Shown: positions 1 to 11,342, counted from the first letter of the stretch. The stretch is DNA of 64,000 bases from Rehmannia glutinosa (GCA_016081115.2 JABTTQ020000683.1:21-64020); one strand, 5' to 3'. Translations and numbers: made by a program. Notes: generated from the letters alone by a model not told the origin.

Positions 1-1780
1 TTGATGATCTCGAAATTATTCTGATATTTTAGTCGTTAATAACGTGAATCTATTGTATTTATCTAAATCTAAATTGACAAAGGTGCGGTGTTATTAATTA
101 TAGTAGAAAAATTAATAAACTTAACACTTTAACCTATTAGTCTAAACCGCCTAAATTGATTAATTATTATAAAGCCTTTAATAACATATCTAGAGAGATT
201 TTATATCAAAGTTTATTGAATTATTATAACTTACCATCGCTCAAATATGTCAGTATTACGATTTTGCAATCATTTAAGGGATAATCTAATATTTTCAAAA
301 AGTTCTTTATTAGAAGAATTTAAACTTGAATTCATTTTGGCAAAACCAATTATATACAATATCATTATTATCTTTATTTTTATTTTTATTTTTTTTTTTT
401 AAACTCCAAATTTAGTCATTTAATGGGCAATTATAACATATAACATTTAAACAATTCTTATGTTTCAAGGATATTGGGAGTTTGAAATTCCAAATTTTAT
501 TAATTATAGAAGGGTTTTCCAGATTTATTCCAAGCTTGGTAAAATCTTTATATATGTTATTTTATATAAATATATAATATATGATTCATTACAACCATTC
601 ATAAGGTTGAACAATAAAAAGAAAATTCATACAAATCAAACACATAAATGATGATAATGACAGACGTGCAATATGCCAAAAAAAATTAATTCAATTTTTT
701 TCTTTTTTATTCCTTCAATTTTCTTAAAATTATTTTTTCCCATTTGAAACAAGAAAATCCGAAAATTTCGCTTACATATTTCAGTAGATCTCCTGTCGCG
801 AAAGGGATTGACTACGGGCGGTGGACGATGACGGTGTGGCGCGGACGGCTGGAAAACAAACAAAAAAGAAAAAGAGAGAAAAGAGAAATAAAAAAATAAA
901 AAGAAGAAAGGAAAAGAAAAGTGGAAAAACATAATAAAAAGAAAAAATCCGGTCGGTGGTTGTGCGGTGGCGCAAGAGAAGGCGCTGACGACGTGTAGTG
1001 GTGATGGACGGAAAATAAAAGAAAGAGAAAAAGAAGGGAGAAAGAAAGGAGAAGAAAAAAAAAAAAACATAAATGGGGTGGTAGGTGGCAGCGCTACTGA
1101 GAATGACGGGGAGGGAAGAGGTTTTCACACTGTGTGTGTTAGTGTGTGTAAAAAATTCAAAATGAGCTTTTAGGGTTTGAGTTTGGGGTATTTATAGGCC
1201 CTAAATGGGCAGTTTTTAGTTTGGGTTGGTTGGGTGTGGGCTTGATGCTTTGAAAATTATTGGGGTTGAGATGATGGCTTTAATATTAATTTTAAATTAC
1301 TGAAAAATAAAATGGACTTGGGCTTGTATAATATAAATTGCTGAAAATTAAAAATTGAGTTTTGGGCTTGTTAAAATAAATGTTGGAATATACTAAACAC
1401 CAAGATATAATTATTTATTAATGCCAAAATAAATTAGAAACTATATAATTAAAACATAATAGTATTCAAATCATAAATATTTAAAAATTAATATTATAGA
1501 TAATTAATCCAATAATAATATAGTAAACAAAAATTTAATTTGAATTTCAATAAATAAACAAAAGTGTATACGATAAACAATTAACTAAAATAAATAGAAA
1601 AGTCTATTACCAATCCCAATATAATACAAAAATTAAGTTGATGTAATGAATTGTGGTCAAATACGTATTAAAATTATTTTAATATAAAAAATTTAACTAA
1701 CTTCAAAGACATAAATTATTAGGAACATAATATTCAAATAAAATTCTAGGTCTATTGAATGTGGGGTATGACATTCCCCT
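1..1780. other. Anonymous AT-rich DNA with a purine-rich tract
   Basis: No recognisable gene. The segment is AT-rich, with one patch of higher GC and long purine runs at about 840-1075. That patch yields Phe/Ser-rich or Lys/Glu-rich open frames that are composition artefacts. A TATA-like stretch followed by GGCC lies near 1188, just after a TTTAGGGTTTG motif, and could be an old promoter or LTR remnant. I could not assign any of it to a family. Confidence 0.6.
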
Positions 1781-4423
1781 TCGACCCCCTCGGATTCTTG
1801 TGTTCTAGATGCGAAAGTTCTTGTGTGGTGTTCTTCGCGACCTAACATTTTGCTCTCGTATTCCTCAATTCCTTCCGTTCTTGTTATTTTGATGTGTTTT
1901 TTCTGTATTCAATGATGCATTTTCGGTGCATAGCCTGGGTCCCTTTTATAGATGCTTGAGAGATCACTTGTAGAGTTTGAGTTAGAAAATGAGACCAATC
2001 CAGCTGATTATATCGCACGCCTGTCATCCTGATGGGTCGTGCGATCGAATATGGTCTCGGGTCTTATTGAAAGTTGTATATCTTTCTCTTAGCTTTCCAT
2101 AGGCACTTCAATCACCAAAATATCAATTGTTTAGGGAAGTTATGGCCAAAATACTAAACTCTACCAAAGGCTGAAATCAAGTAGCTGTTTTGACCTTTTT
2201 GAAGGAAATTCCCTTTTGTTTGACCATCATTGCTTCTTTCCTTCATATCATTGCCCGTACCTTGTCTTTTTTACATATCATTTGAAACATGCTATCATCT
2301 TTTGTCCAATTTAGCTCCATTTTCTGCAAAATTCAAGAGTCGCGCATCACGCCCAACAAGGGAAACCAAGCAAAAGTGACTAAATATGCATGCATGGATG
2401 CATCAAATATATATCATTTTAAACCCTCAAATGCATGTATACTTACACTCATCAAAACGAACGAACACCCAAGAACACTATGAACATTAAATAACATTTG
2501 ACTCAATATTCAAGGAAACCATGTAATTCATCATCAAGAAGTCATTTTCATAAACTCGCATAATCAATACTCTCTTGGGTACTCGATCATTGCGACTCAC
2601 AATAAGATAGTGTATCACTCGGACTCAGAAGTGTATGGATAGTATTTATGCTCAAATTCAATTCAAAGGTGAAAGTAGAACTACCATAAGCTTGCAAATC
2701 GTCTAACATCTTGACCACTTTTTGTGCATAATCAAAGAATCAAAAAGGACTTTTTATTGGGTTGTAATGTAGGCTCTTTTATGCGGGTAGGGAAAATTTG
2801 GATTAAGTGACTTGACTTGAGCAAATAGAATTTAAGCATAAAGGACTTTGCAATTCACTAACCCAATTTCAACATAATATCACTTTTTCTTTTTCAACTC
2901 AATTCCACCCTTATTTCTTCTTTTTTTTTCATTCTTAGGCCTTTTTGCCTTTCTTTTTCTTTAGCCTCAAGCTCATTTTCACAATTTTGAGATTTGTTTT
3001 TTTTTGCTGGATTTTCTTTTTTCTTAGATTTTCTTTCTTTTTCGAGCTTCATGTATTTTTTCATTTACCGGAATCCGTTTCATCCCTCTTTCTTTTGCCA
3101 ACTTCTTCTTCTTTTTTTCCATAAATTTTTCACCACATCTCCCCCAAACTTATTAATTTTCTATAAGCTCAAGAAATTTAGGGATAAAAACATGTAAATT
3201 TTAAAGATCAATGTGGCTCAAAATAATAGTTTTGGCTCAAACTTGGCTAACTAAGGAATCATGAGTTCATAGGGTAGACTTTTGGCTAAAGCTAAACAAA
3301 GATGGCCTTAGATCATTTTCAAAATTGCACACACACATGGCTTCAATGAAGATACGAGCAAGTTCTAGAGTTTTATCAATCATGAATGACACACTCAAGA
3401 AAAAAAAATAAGTATGTATAATATAAACCAATTTAAGATACAAAAGCTCACGAGACTTATTTTTCGCAACATGCTCAAATACCCAATTTTCTTAACACAT
3501 GCCAAGTAAATAAAGTTTTCCTAAGAATTTATTACATTATCCCCCAAGTAAGTTATCCAATGCCATAAAATATTCATAGTAAAATCAAAGGGAGTTGGGC
3601 ATAAAACCGAATTAAAACCACACACAAAAGCAATTAAACGTGCTAAAGTGATAAACGTGCTAAAACAAAATTAACAAAAAAATCGAAAAATAAAACAAAA
3701 AAATCATTTTTTTTTTTTCATGCAAAGTGCTTACATGCGAGTCACTAAATGTAATGCAAAAATGCAACAAGATTTAGATTACGCATTCTTCACAACCCCC
3801 CAAACTTAAAATATGTTTAGATTACGAATATATGAGAAAATTATCAAAAAAAGAAAGAGGAATGCGTAATAAGTACTTACATGGATAGTTCCGATGAAGC
3901 CGAGCTCATCCGTCTCCGAAATCGGCGAAGGAGAAAATCATACGATCGGGTCGCGTCGTCCACATGCCCATGCGTCTGTTTTTTCATTTTTTTTTTTTTT
4001 TTAATTTTTACTCCCGGGTTTTTTGCGACGCCTGGTTGCCTCCTATAAAGAGCTAAGTTTTTCGTCTTGACAAACTCGATTTCTAGCATCGATTTGTTGA
4101 ACCGCGCGGTTGAAATCATTGAGCCCTCATATTTTGTATCATCCATCGACGAATGGTGTTGCTCTGTTTTCTCGGATTAAGTATCGCACAGGAATTTGCC
4201 TTTTGATGTTGGCCTCCCAATGCATCGTGATGATTTAGGCTTCTTGTATCTCCAAAGATTCCAGTCTCGCACTCAACAAAACGAGGTTAGAAACAAAGAA
4301 GAAACATAAAATAAAATAAAAAACAAAAAAAATAATAAAATAAAAAATATTTACAAAAATATGCTTCAATTAAGATTGGACTACTTATTACAATATCTAA
4401 GTAGAATCTAATCAATCCTGAAG

Positions 4424-4433
4424 AACGGCGCCA
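4424..4433 (-). other. Degenerate tRNA-Asp primer binding site of element C
   Basis: The ten bases match the 5' half of the 18-base primer site that is complete in elements A and B. The other half is not conserved. It lies seven bases from the TGTTCGCC that starts the adjacent LTR. Confidence 0.6.
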
Positions 4434-4567
4434 AAAAGCTTGTTCGCCAAAAATAGTTTTGGTTCATACAATCGCATTGTACACATACTTTTCCTATTTT
4501 TCATATTTTTTGTTCAAAATTTTGATCGATCGCGCACCCTACGCACAAATTTGATGGCAAATTTTCT

Positions 4568-4681
4568 ACATGGCATGACCATATTTAAATACATAGTGCC
4601 AATTTAAATACATGGCATGACCATATTTAAATAAGCACGCGATCGTGCCATGTATTTAAATAAGGCACGATCGTGCCATGT
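4568..4681. repeat. Short direct and palindromic repeats
   Basis: A 23-base unit beginning CATGGCATGACC occurs at 4569-4591 and 4611-4633. It is followed by two copies of a palindrome containing GCACGATCGTGC (4635-4652 and 4664-4681). The array lies in or next to the right LTR of element C. The same GGCACGA/TCGTGCC core recurs in the larger minisatellite at 24.6-25.2 kb. Confidence 0.7.
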
Positions 4682-4699
4682 TTAATTTTGTTTAAGTTT

Positions 4700-5030
4700 T
4701 TTTTTTGGATGAATTTGTTTAATATTTTGACATGAATCAAGTATGAACCCCACACAGTGTAGTGTTGTTTGTCCAACCAATAATGAGGCGAATCAAGTCC
4801 AAGACTTAAGTATTATTCGGATTACATGGCGTTTTCACAACTTATGAAATTTTCTCATCTCGTGAGAATTTTTTTTTTTTTAATGGGTGCGGGAACGGGA
4901 GAATGAACATGGCACGATATTAGTAATAAGTTTGTCGGATAGTGGTCTTTAGTAAGAGGAGATCTCGTATGTTGTTGGTTATGAGCGTAGTAGAAAAATA
5001 CCGTGAATATAGTGGAAAATTAACCCGAGA
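4700..5030. other. Boundary region, no gene seen
   Basis: This is the junction between element C and the old MULE. It contains a poly-T stretch near 4870. No convincing terminal inverted repeat of the MULE could be identified here. Confidence 0.4.
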
Positions 5031-5036
5031 AAAGCA

Positions 5037-6485
5037 TCAAGAGGAAAATGTTGAAAAGATGATGTCCCCTCGAGCACTTTGAAAACAAGGTTGTGGGAGA
5101 AAAATCGGAACAAAGAAGTGTGGATGTCGATTTCGTTTAAAGGGTAAGGAAATCTCCATTGTGAATGGGTTTTGAATGTTGAATGTGATATTCATAATCC
5201 TCAGGTGCCCAATATTTGGAAGGTCACTCATATGTTGGTCGATTATCCAAAAACAAGGAGCAATATGTCATGGATATGTCACGGGGGTAATACTCGAAAG
5301 ACATTTTGTTTGGTTTGCAAAAGAAATTTGTAGATAATAAGTCCACAATATTGACTAACTACAATGTTCTTATGAATAATAGAGTTGTTAAACGAGAGTC
5401 GATCTCGGATGCAACAACTTCGTGGAAATTGAAGGAGAATAAATATTTCTATCATCATAGGTCTTTGTGAAATGACTAACTTTGTGAAGAACCTGTTTTT
5501 GCTCACCCGATGAACATTTAGTTATTGCGTGTTTTTTCCAAGGTACTTTTTATGGATTGTACATATAAGATAAATAGGTACAAGGGTGTGGAAGCAAAAA
5601 TAATGACAATGACGGGGTATAAGTGCATGATATTGAGATGAGATTTCTTGCCATGACAGTGTGATAAAGTTCTAGTTCATAGTAATTGTTTACCCTTGTT
5701 GGAGATTGTTGGCGTGACATCGACACATATGACATTCTCTATTGCGGCCGCTTATTTGGAGATTGAGTGGGAGGACAACTACATATGGGCATGTACCATT
5801 TTAAAATCCTTGATGGACCCACTTTCCCCCTCTTTTGTGATTATTCTTTGAGAGAATTGGCTCTAATGAATGCAATTGAAAGAACATTTTCCAATACGAG
5901 ACATTTTCTTTTCGGTGGCACATTAGTAGGAACATTTTGGCAAATTGCAAGAAAATACTTCGCATGAAAGAGAAATCAGAATCATTTATGTTGTATTGGA
6001 ATTTGTTAGTCCTTGCAGATACCGAGTCATCATTTTATGAATTACTCATGGGATTTCAGTCTGAATATTCAGATGTCGTACAATATGCAATGGAGCAATA
6101 GGTTGGGCCTTACAAAGAAAGATTTGTGTCTACTTGGACAAATAATATCATGCATTTCGACAATACCACTACGAATAGGTAAAGTTCGCACCAATGTGAT
6201 TAAAATTGCTTTCTATATTTTAATTAGATATATAAAAAATAATTGAGTGATTACATTTTATTTCAGAGCGGAGAGTCACCATGATGCGTTGAAAAGACAA
6301 TTTGGATCGAGTCGGGGTAACCCGAGACATGTTGGGACATATTCACACCCTTCTTGAGACATCACATAATGCAATCAAACACTCGTTTGAAAAGAGCAGA
6401 AATGTGGCCTAACATAAATTCAAATCAATTATATTCATGTCATTACGAAGTATGGTGTCTATACATGCATTGAATAAAATATATG
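5037..6485 (+). pseudogene. MULE transposase, N-terminal and central part (broken)
   Basis: Read across frames on the plus strand, this is the transposase of a Mutator-like element. A run with DCTYK (about 5550-5570) matches the start of the DDE transposase domain. About 5735-5960 encodes a stretch containing EDNYIWA and RELALMNAIE, typical of the MULE catalytic core around the conserved Asp. Later frames contain EQWVGPYKERF and a KSRNVA segment preceding the zinc-finger region. The frame shifts several times and stops are frequent, so the gene is dead. At 6485 it is interrupted by a 2-kb insertion and resumes at 8533. Confidence 0.8.
6475..6485. repeat. Left copy of 11-bp target duplication
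   Basis: TAAAATATATG occurs here and again at 8522-8532, flanking the inserted element. The interrupted transposase frame resumes directly after the second copy. MULEs typically create duplications of 8-11 bp. Confidence 0.75.
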
Positions 6486-6552
6486 GAAATGACATGAATA
6501 CCCCATTTTGCATACCCAATCCTTGCACAATACTTACCAGACCCAATTCTTT

Positions 6553-6591
6553 CACAAATATACCAGATCCGGTAAAATTTGGTATATTTGT
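6553..6591. repeat. Imperfect hairpin
   Basis: CACAAATATACCAGAT and its near-perfect reverse complement TTTGGTATATTTGTG face each other across a short loop. It lies in the left subterminal part of the nested element. Function unknown. Confidence 0.6.
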
Positions 6592-6954
6592 GATCTTCAA
6601 GATATTTCAACATTTTTTCTCCAAAAATCACGGTACGATCACAACAAGATCTCTGATCAAAAATATAATTCTCCCATCCCAAATATTAACGAAGAATAGA
6701 AGAAACACAGAGATACGAGGAAAAAAATCGATAGAAAATACTCGACTGTTCGAGATCACAATTCAGGCTCAATATCAAGAGAAAGAATAAGACCAAAGCG
6801 AGGGAACAATAACACGATCTATTTATCTTGTTCTAAGAATACCTTGTTTCGATCAATTTCATAATTTTATAGATAGAAATTTAGGATTGGTGTGTATTGA
6901 CTTCCAATGTCGGACAACAAATACTTTGTATTGACTTCCAACATCGTAGAATTA

Positions 6955-7475
6955 TTGAATGCATCAACTATAGTGGGGAAAGACCTACTAGTAACAACTT
7001 TGCTAGAGTACATGAGATCTTTAGTTCAAGATTAGGCATGCAGACATCGAAATGAAGTAAGATCAACATTTACAAGGATGACAAAAAAACAAGTTGAAGA
7101 GTATATGAAAACTACACTATTTCTCTAAATTTAAAAGCAATTTACTACAAACTTTTATCACATGATCCCCTGTTTCACAATTATTTTTGCATGTTTCATT
7201 TATGTTTTCTGGTGAAGAAATCAAATCATTTTATCTTTAAAATCATAGAGGTGACAAAACATTTGTACGGACGGACCTTGAAAAAAGGACTTACACATGC
7301 TACAAGTTTCAAATGGATGAAATTCATTCCTCACATGCTATAGCAGTACTAAAAGAATTGAATGAATATATGTATCAATACTGCTCGGATACTACATGAA
7401 GGAAATAATGAAAGCGACTTATCACGGAAATATTATATCCAATCCCACATATTGTAAATCAAAATTGTCGATAAC
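6955..7475 (+). pseudogene. MULE transposase C-terminal remnant with SWIM-type finger
   Basis: The plus strand encodes a run with GKDL, VTTLLEYMRSLVQD and RRHRNE-like residues. After a gap with stops comes a stretch containing KFQMDEI, SHAIAVLKELNEY and QYCSD. This is the C-terminal part of the plant MuDR transposase, where a SWIM zinc finger (CxCxnCxH) precedes a conserved tail. The second Cys of the finger is replaced and stops interrupt the frame, so only a relic remains. It belongs to the nested element, not to the surrounding transposase. Confidence 0.7.
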
Positions 7476-7614
7476 AATCAGGACACTTAAAAAGCTAATC
7501 AAATACAAATAGTTTCACACTACTAAAAATACCAAACTTAAAATAATATATTGTTCAACTGATTACACCATCATTAAGATTTATGTAACAACAATTATCT
7601 AAAATCATGAGGAA

Positions 7615-7830
7615 GTGGAGGCAGAATCTCAATGTCGTTGTCATCATCATCACCATTTTGCAGCTTCAACTTAGCATGATTGTGGCGGATGATCGAACCT
7701 TTGCTTGTTCATTCTCTATCTCAAATGATTCAACATCCATAGCCTTCCCAACAATAAAGTGCTCGACATAACAAGCAACAAAAATTCCCACATTCACTAT
7801 AAAAGAAGTAAAACAAAAAAGATACACAAT
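7615..7830 (-). pseudogene. Ulp1-like (C48) protease C-terminal remnant
   Basis: On the minus strand the frame contains NVGIFVACYVEHFI followed by a helix-rich tail. This matches the region around the catalytic Cys of Ulp1-type proteases encoded by plant MULEs, which usually reads DCGIFV. Here the DC pair is replaced by NV, so the catalytic Cys is lost. The piece converges on the transposase remnant at 6.95-7.48 kb. Upstream (7830-8100, AT-rich) I see no further coding. Confidence 0.65.
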
Positions 7831-8130
7831 CAGATAGATGACATAACAAATTAAAAATAATAAAAAAGAACAAATAAATGGAAAATACATAAAATAACAA
7901 AGAAAAATAAAAGAAGCAACTTAGAAACAACATTGAAACAAACGAAAAACATCAAATCACAAAATAATAAAAGGACACAGAAAAATCATGCATCGGCAAC
8001 ACAAAATCAACAAATCATTCAAATTTGCATTCAACATAAAAAGAAAGCTAGGAATCCAAATCATGAAGGAAAACATATTCATCTCCGAGATAAAAAGAGA
8101 GAGAGAGAAATAAGGAAAGCAAGGCGGGTT

Positions 8131-8402
8131 CGTGAAGCGGGACCCACTCAACAACTTCGAGGAGATCTTCCTGGGAAGCACCGACACGGTGGTGGTCTAC
8201 ACGACCTCACTCGGCGGCGTCGGCAGAGTACGAGGATCGCAACCACATGAGGCGGTGATGGAGACCACGGTGGTGTTCGACGAGCGGGATATGGCGTTGG
8301 ATGGCGGGTTCTTGAAGGAGGCTGCGGGGTTGCTCGCGAAGGGAACAGTAGTTGGGTGCGGGGGGTGTGGGGACGTGAAGGGCCGGAAGATGGGTAGAAA
8401 GG
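8131..8402 (+). pseudogene. Glutaredoxin-domain gene fragment captured by the nested element
   Basis: A GC-rich patch, unlike the surrounding AT-rich DNA, encodes NNFEEIFLGSTDTVVVYTTSL, then a degraded segment, then VFDERDMALDGGFLKE and, after further decay, VKGRKMG. The order matches the plant glutaredoxin domain-containing proteins of the At3g28850/At5g39865 type: VVxYTTSLRGIR, then FxERDVSM, then VFVKGRYIGG. The copy has lost the canonical middle and the PPRVFV strand, so it cannot be functional. It sits close to the right end of the MULE derivative, as captured fragments do in Pack-MULEs. Confidence 0.7.
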
Positions 8403-8521
8403 TGAAGAGGTAAGAGCGGGTGGGTATATTTGTCATGTTTATTGACCGGTTGGGCATATTTGGGATGGGATGGTATTTTTGTCATTTTTTCAAACTAAAA
8501 GGTATTTTGTGTAATTTCCTC

Positions 8522-8532
8522 TAAAATATATG
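8522..8532. repeat. Right copy of 11-bp target duplication
   Basis: Identical to 6475-6485. Together the two copies delimit the nested element. Confidence 0.75.
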
Positions 8533-9060
8533 ACGAAATGGATGGTATAACATAGGGTGGTGTTGATCCCTTATTGTGTGGGTGTGTGTTGAGAAAGACA
8601 TGTGGATTACCATGTCCTCATGAGATATCTGAGTATGTGAGGTTGGACAAGCCAATTCCCCTTGATCAAATTGATGCGTTCTGGAGAAACACCGACCTGA
8701 GGGGATGATGTTGATGTTGGGCATGAAGTTGGCAGTCGATGGACTCAGTATGTGGGTGATTTATACACAAAATTTGAACAAGCCCCTGAAGCAGAAAGAC
8801 TGTTGATGTTGAAAAGATTGTTGGAAGTTGCTAATCCAACAATAACCTCACTGATTGAGCCCGAGATTCATACTCGCACTCGTGGGCATCCTAAAGTGTC
8901 AAAATTTAAACAATCCAAATCTACGAAACATGACCCGAGCAAATTTGAGTATGTGGAGTCCATTAAAGATAGTTGTTCGCCAGTTGATGAAGTAATCTAC
9001 CATGTTGGTCCAACAAATGATACTCCTATGTTCACATCAATTCCAAGGCAAAATTAAACT
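8533..9060 (+). pseudogene. Outer MULE transposase, C-terminal part
   Basis: This continues the gene interrupted at 6485. The plus strand reads GCVLRKTCGLPCPHEISEY followed by PIPLDQIDAFWR, the SWIM zinc finger (C, C and H all present) and the conserved tail of MULE transposases. Further on come KRLLEVANPTITSLIEPE, RTRGHPK and a DPSKFEYV motif that normally leads into the last domain. A plausible donor GTAAAT follows at about 9063. This part is better preserved than the N-terminal half. Confidence 0.8.
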
Positions 9061-9149
9061 ACCGGTAAATATAGTATTATTTTATTAGATGTTATTTTCT
9101 TAAACAATTCTTGTGCGATTGGTCTGACTTTAGTGTTTGAATAGGTTGT

Positions 9150-9830
9150 TCGCCGCCCTGGTTTTAAGGAATCACTGCCATCTTACTTTCATAATTACAT
9201 TGTTCGTATTAAAGATATTGAGAGTGATGGTCATTGCGGTTTTCGTGACATATCTGACCTACTTGGCTACAGTGAGGAATCGTGGTGTCGTGTTCGAGGA
9301 GATCTCTCTCATGAGTTAGCATCAAATCGAGATTTAGACGCACATGCATTCATTAAACATAGTCGTGTTGATGAAATTTTGAATAAACTTGATTGTTATG
9401 ATGTATGCAAAAAAAACATTGGTTTTGTTTGCAGAAATGGGTTACTTAGTTGCATCGGCATATAATGTTGCTCTTGTATGTTTGGATAAGAGAATGTCCC
9501 TCACATATCTACCCTTGAGAGCAGAATGTCCGACCATTCGAAATTACTATGTATCGGATTTGTGAATGGGAACCATTTTATTGAGGTACACACTTCATTT
9601 ATTCACATTATTTATTTTATTTTATATGGATGCTTATGTTGATATTGTTTCATTTATAGGTGTTTCTTACCAATGGTCATCCATTACCACATGTGGCTTC
9701 CATGTGGTTTACGATTCGCAACGATTGTGCATTAGGGTGGAATGATTACTATAGTCATCAACTTCAAAAATACAGTGAAAGCGTTGGAACTAGTCAGATT
9801 CGTAGTACTAAGTCTATAACTTTGGGCTAG
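9150..9830 (+). pseudogene. OTU-like cysteine protease domain fused to the MULE transposase
   Basis: After a short intron the plus strand encodes KDIESDGHCGFRDISDLLGY. This fits the OTU catalytic motif (Asp, then Gly-x-Cys followed by an aromatic and Arg). Later come GYLVASAYNVALVCL, then FVNGNHFIEVFL with the His of the OTU triad, then a C-terminal tail with STKSITLG. Introns are suggested at about 9405-9433 (ending TTTGCAG) and 9586-9660 (GTACAC to TTTATAG). OTU proteases remove ubiquitin chains. Plant MULE transposases with a C-terminal OTU domain are a known type. One or two frame breaks make activity doubtful. Confidence 0.75.
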
Positions 9831-9849
9831 TCATTTGTTGTAATTTGGA

Positions 9850-10130
9850 GACATTTGTTGATAAATGAAGATATTTTTTTTTCCGATAAAAGCTTTTAGC
9901 TTTTTTTTTGATAAAAAAGATTTTATGATAAAAAGCTTTTTTGATAAAGACATTTCGAAAAAAAGCTTATTTTTTCCCCAAAAAAAAGGCTGGAAACAAC
10001 ATTTTTTTTCGGAAAATAACTGGTTTTTGGAAGAAAAAAAACTTTTTTTGGGGCAAAAAAGCTGGAGGGCAAAATAAGCTGAAAACGGTTTTTTTTTTGC
10101 CAAAAAACGCTGGAAATCAGATTTTTAGAT
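9850..10130. repeat. Low-complexity tract of A/T runs with AAGCTTTT units
   Basis: Homopolymer runs of A and T alternate with short AAGCTTTT and CTGGAAA units. Open frames exist on both strands but contain only Lys/Phe-rich low-complexity sequence. It follows the OTU domain and lies in the spacer between the converging transposase and Ulp1 genes of the outer MULE. Confidence 0.7.
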
Positions 10131-10239
10131 TGATTCATTTATCATGTAATAATCATGCTCTAACCTGCACCTAGAAACATAAACTGAAATCCTGAAAACT
10201 ATGGCAAGAAAACAACAGTAGCACATAATTTATCTAAAT

Positions 10240-10735
10240 GCAGGAATCCTCATTTTATCAACAGCAGCACAAAATACTCAACACACCAACAACAACACAT
10301 AATTCTCATCAGCAGCAACTAGAGCTGTCAATTTCGGCCCGGCCCGACGGGCCGGCCCGAACCAGCCCGATTTTCTAGTGGGTTGGGCTCTATTTTTCAA
10401 GGTCCGAAAAAAGTCGGGCCTCAAAAGCCTGACCCGGCCAAGGGCTAGCCTGAAAAGCCCGACTTTTCCAAAGTGTAATTTTCATTTTTAGGTCGGGCTT
10501 GGTTCCCCGATTTTGTGGCCTAAGTCTTGTTTGTCCGGCCCACCCGATTTTCTAAAAGCCGGTGGGCTCGGGTGGCGGCCCGGTCTTTTGACACCTCTAG
10601 CAAAGAACAACATTCCTCCAAATCGAGAATCAAGCCATAAGCAAACATCATCACAACCAGCAGCACAAAATACTCAACACACCAACAATCAATTAATTTC
10701 TAAAGGCAGGAATCCTCATTTTATCAACAAAAAAG
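10240..10735. repeat. Scrambled direct repeats around the MITE
   Basis: GCAGGAATCCTCATTTTATC occurs at about 10243 and about 10706, and CAGCAGCACAAAATACTCAA at about 10263 and about 10657. The two blocks therefore occur on both sides of the MITE, in opposite order. This suggests a local duplication followed by rearrangement. Confidence 0.65.
10319..10600. mobile_element. hAT-like MITE
   Basis: A 280-bp GC-rich element whose ends are inverted repeats: TAGAGCTGTCAA at the left and TTGACACCTCTA at the right. The interior is rich in GGCCCGG and CCCGAC runs. This is a widespread type of short non-autonomous plant element with hAT-like termini. The flanks (CAGCAAC and CAAAGAAC) do not give a clean 8-bp duplication. 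Confidence 0.7.
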
Positions 10736-10779
10736 CTGGTATAATTACAAACATACAAATGAAAAATACTAATCATCTT

Positions 10780-11225
10780 ATTCGGGTGGTGCGACCCAAG
10801 TGCTACTATATGTTTGAATCTATATATAGTCAATGCTATATGTCTACGATATTCATTTCTTATACGCTCTTGCGCACCACCTACTTTATCTAAATTTTTG
10901 AGTAGAAGAGTCTCCACCATTTTCAATGCAAAAGGCCCACAACTATGATTATCGGTTTGCTTATATGTTTGTTTCTCAAGAGCAAATGTAACTTTCCATG
11001 AGTGGATTATCGGCACACGATATCTTGACGCCTCGTCCCAATACCCAAAGATGATGCAATACTACGGGAATGACGGGCAAAGGCGTCAACATATGGTGCC
11101 TTTCGGTCGAAATTTCTTTATTCTCGGTGATGGCGGTATGAGTCAAAAACCCTAATCGAGTACGACTTTAGAAAATCATACATGCAACCCAATGCTCCCG
11201 TAGTTGTGAATAAAAATCACCTGGC
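10780..11225 (-). pseudogene. Ulp1-like (C48) catalytic domain, 3' part of a gene split by element A
   Basis: Minus-strand frames contain all parts of a Ulp1/SENP catalytic domain: REHWVACMIF with the catalytic His, VFDSYRHH with the Asp, then KQTDNHSCGPFALKMVETLL with the Gln and Cys. Ulp1 enzymes cleave SUMO from proteins. The reading frame changes between the blocks and at least one stop intervenes, so this is a relic. Its upstream half lies beyond Athila element A at 22.7-24.4 kb, on the same strand, which places the element inside this gene. It converges on the transposase-OTU gene. Confidence 0.75.
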
Positions 11226-11342
11226 CAAGTAGTAATACATTTGTCAAAATTTCACAATAAAAGTTAAAAAATGGTGTCAATCATATAAATTAATTATGTA
11301 TATAGGAAATTAGGCAGATTTAGTATGAAATGCATATCTTGT

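Larger units (their letters stand above)
1780..4700 (-). mobile_element. Deletion derivative of an Athila-type Ty3/gypsy element (element C)
   Basis: This block reads as an LTR element on the minus strand with its whole gag-pol missing. Near the right side (4424-4433) is AACGGCGCCA, the core of the tRNA-Asp primer site typical of Athila/Tat elements. It is followed by a spacer and TGTTCGCC at 4441, which matches the start of the LTR in element A. The left LTR appears to end at about 2454 with ACTCATCA, comparable to CACCTATCA in element A. The DNA between (2455-3900) resembles the 3' untranslated part of element A at 12.5-13.8 kb: both contain AATCAAAAAGGACTTT and AACAAAGATGGCCTT. Outer boundaries are uncertain and no target duplication was found. 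Confidence 0.55.
6486..8521. mobile_element. Nested protease-MULE derivative with captured glutaredoxin fragment
   Basis: A 2-kb insertion into the older MULE transposase gene, bounded by an 11-bp direct repeat. The ends form a short imperfect inverted repeat: the left end starts GAAATGACATGAATACC, and the reverse complement of the right end reads GAGGAAATTACACAAAATACC. Inside are a plus-strand MULE transposase C-terminal remnant, a converging minus-strand Ulp1 protease C-terminal remnant, and a GC-rich plus-strand piece of a glutaredoxin-type gene near the right end. Convergent transposase and Ulp1 genes are the arrangement of plant MULEs carrying Ulp1-like genes (Kaonashi type). This copy is a deletion derivative that also behaves like a Pack-MULE. 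Confidence 0.75.

Noticed and set aside
636..1173. Open frames of 68-144 codons on both strands
   Set aside because: They follow long purine runs and encode only Phe/Ser-rich or Lys/Glu/Arg-rich low-complexity sequence.
9831..10174. Overlapping Lys/Phe-rich frames
   Set aside because: Product of A/T homopolymers. The four frames over the same DNA are all low complexity.
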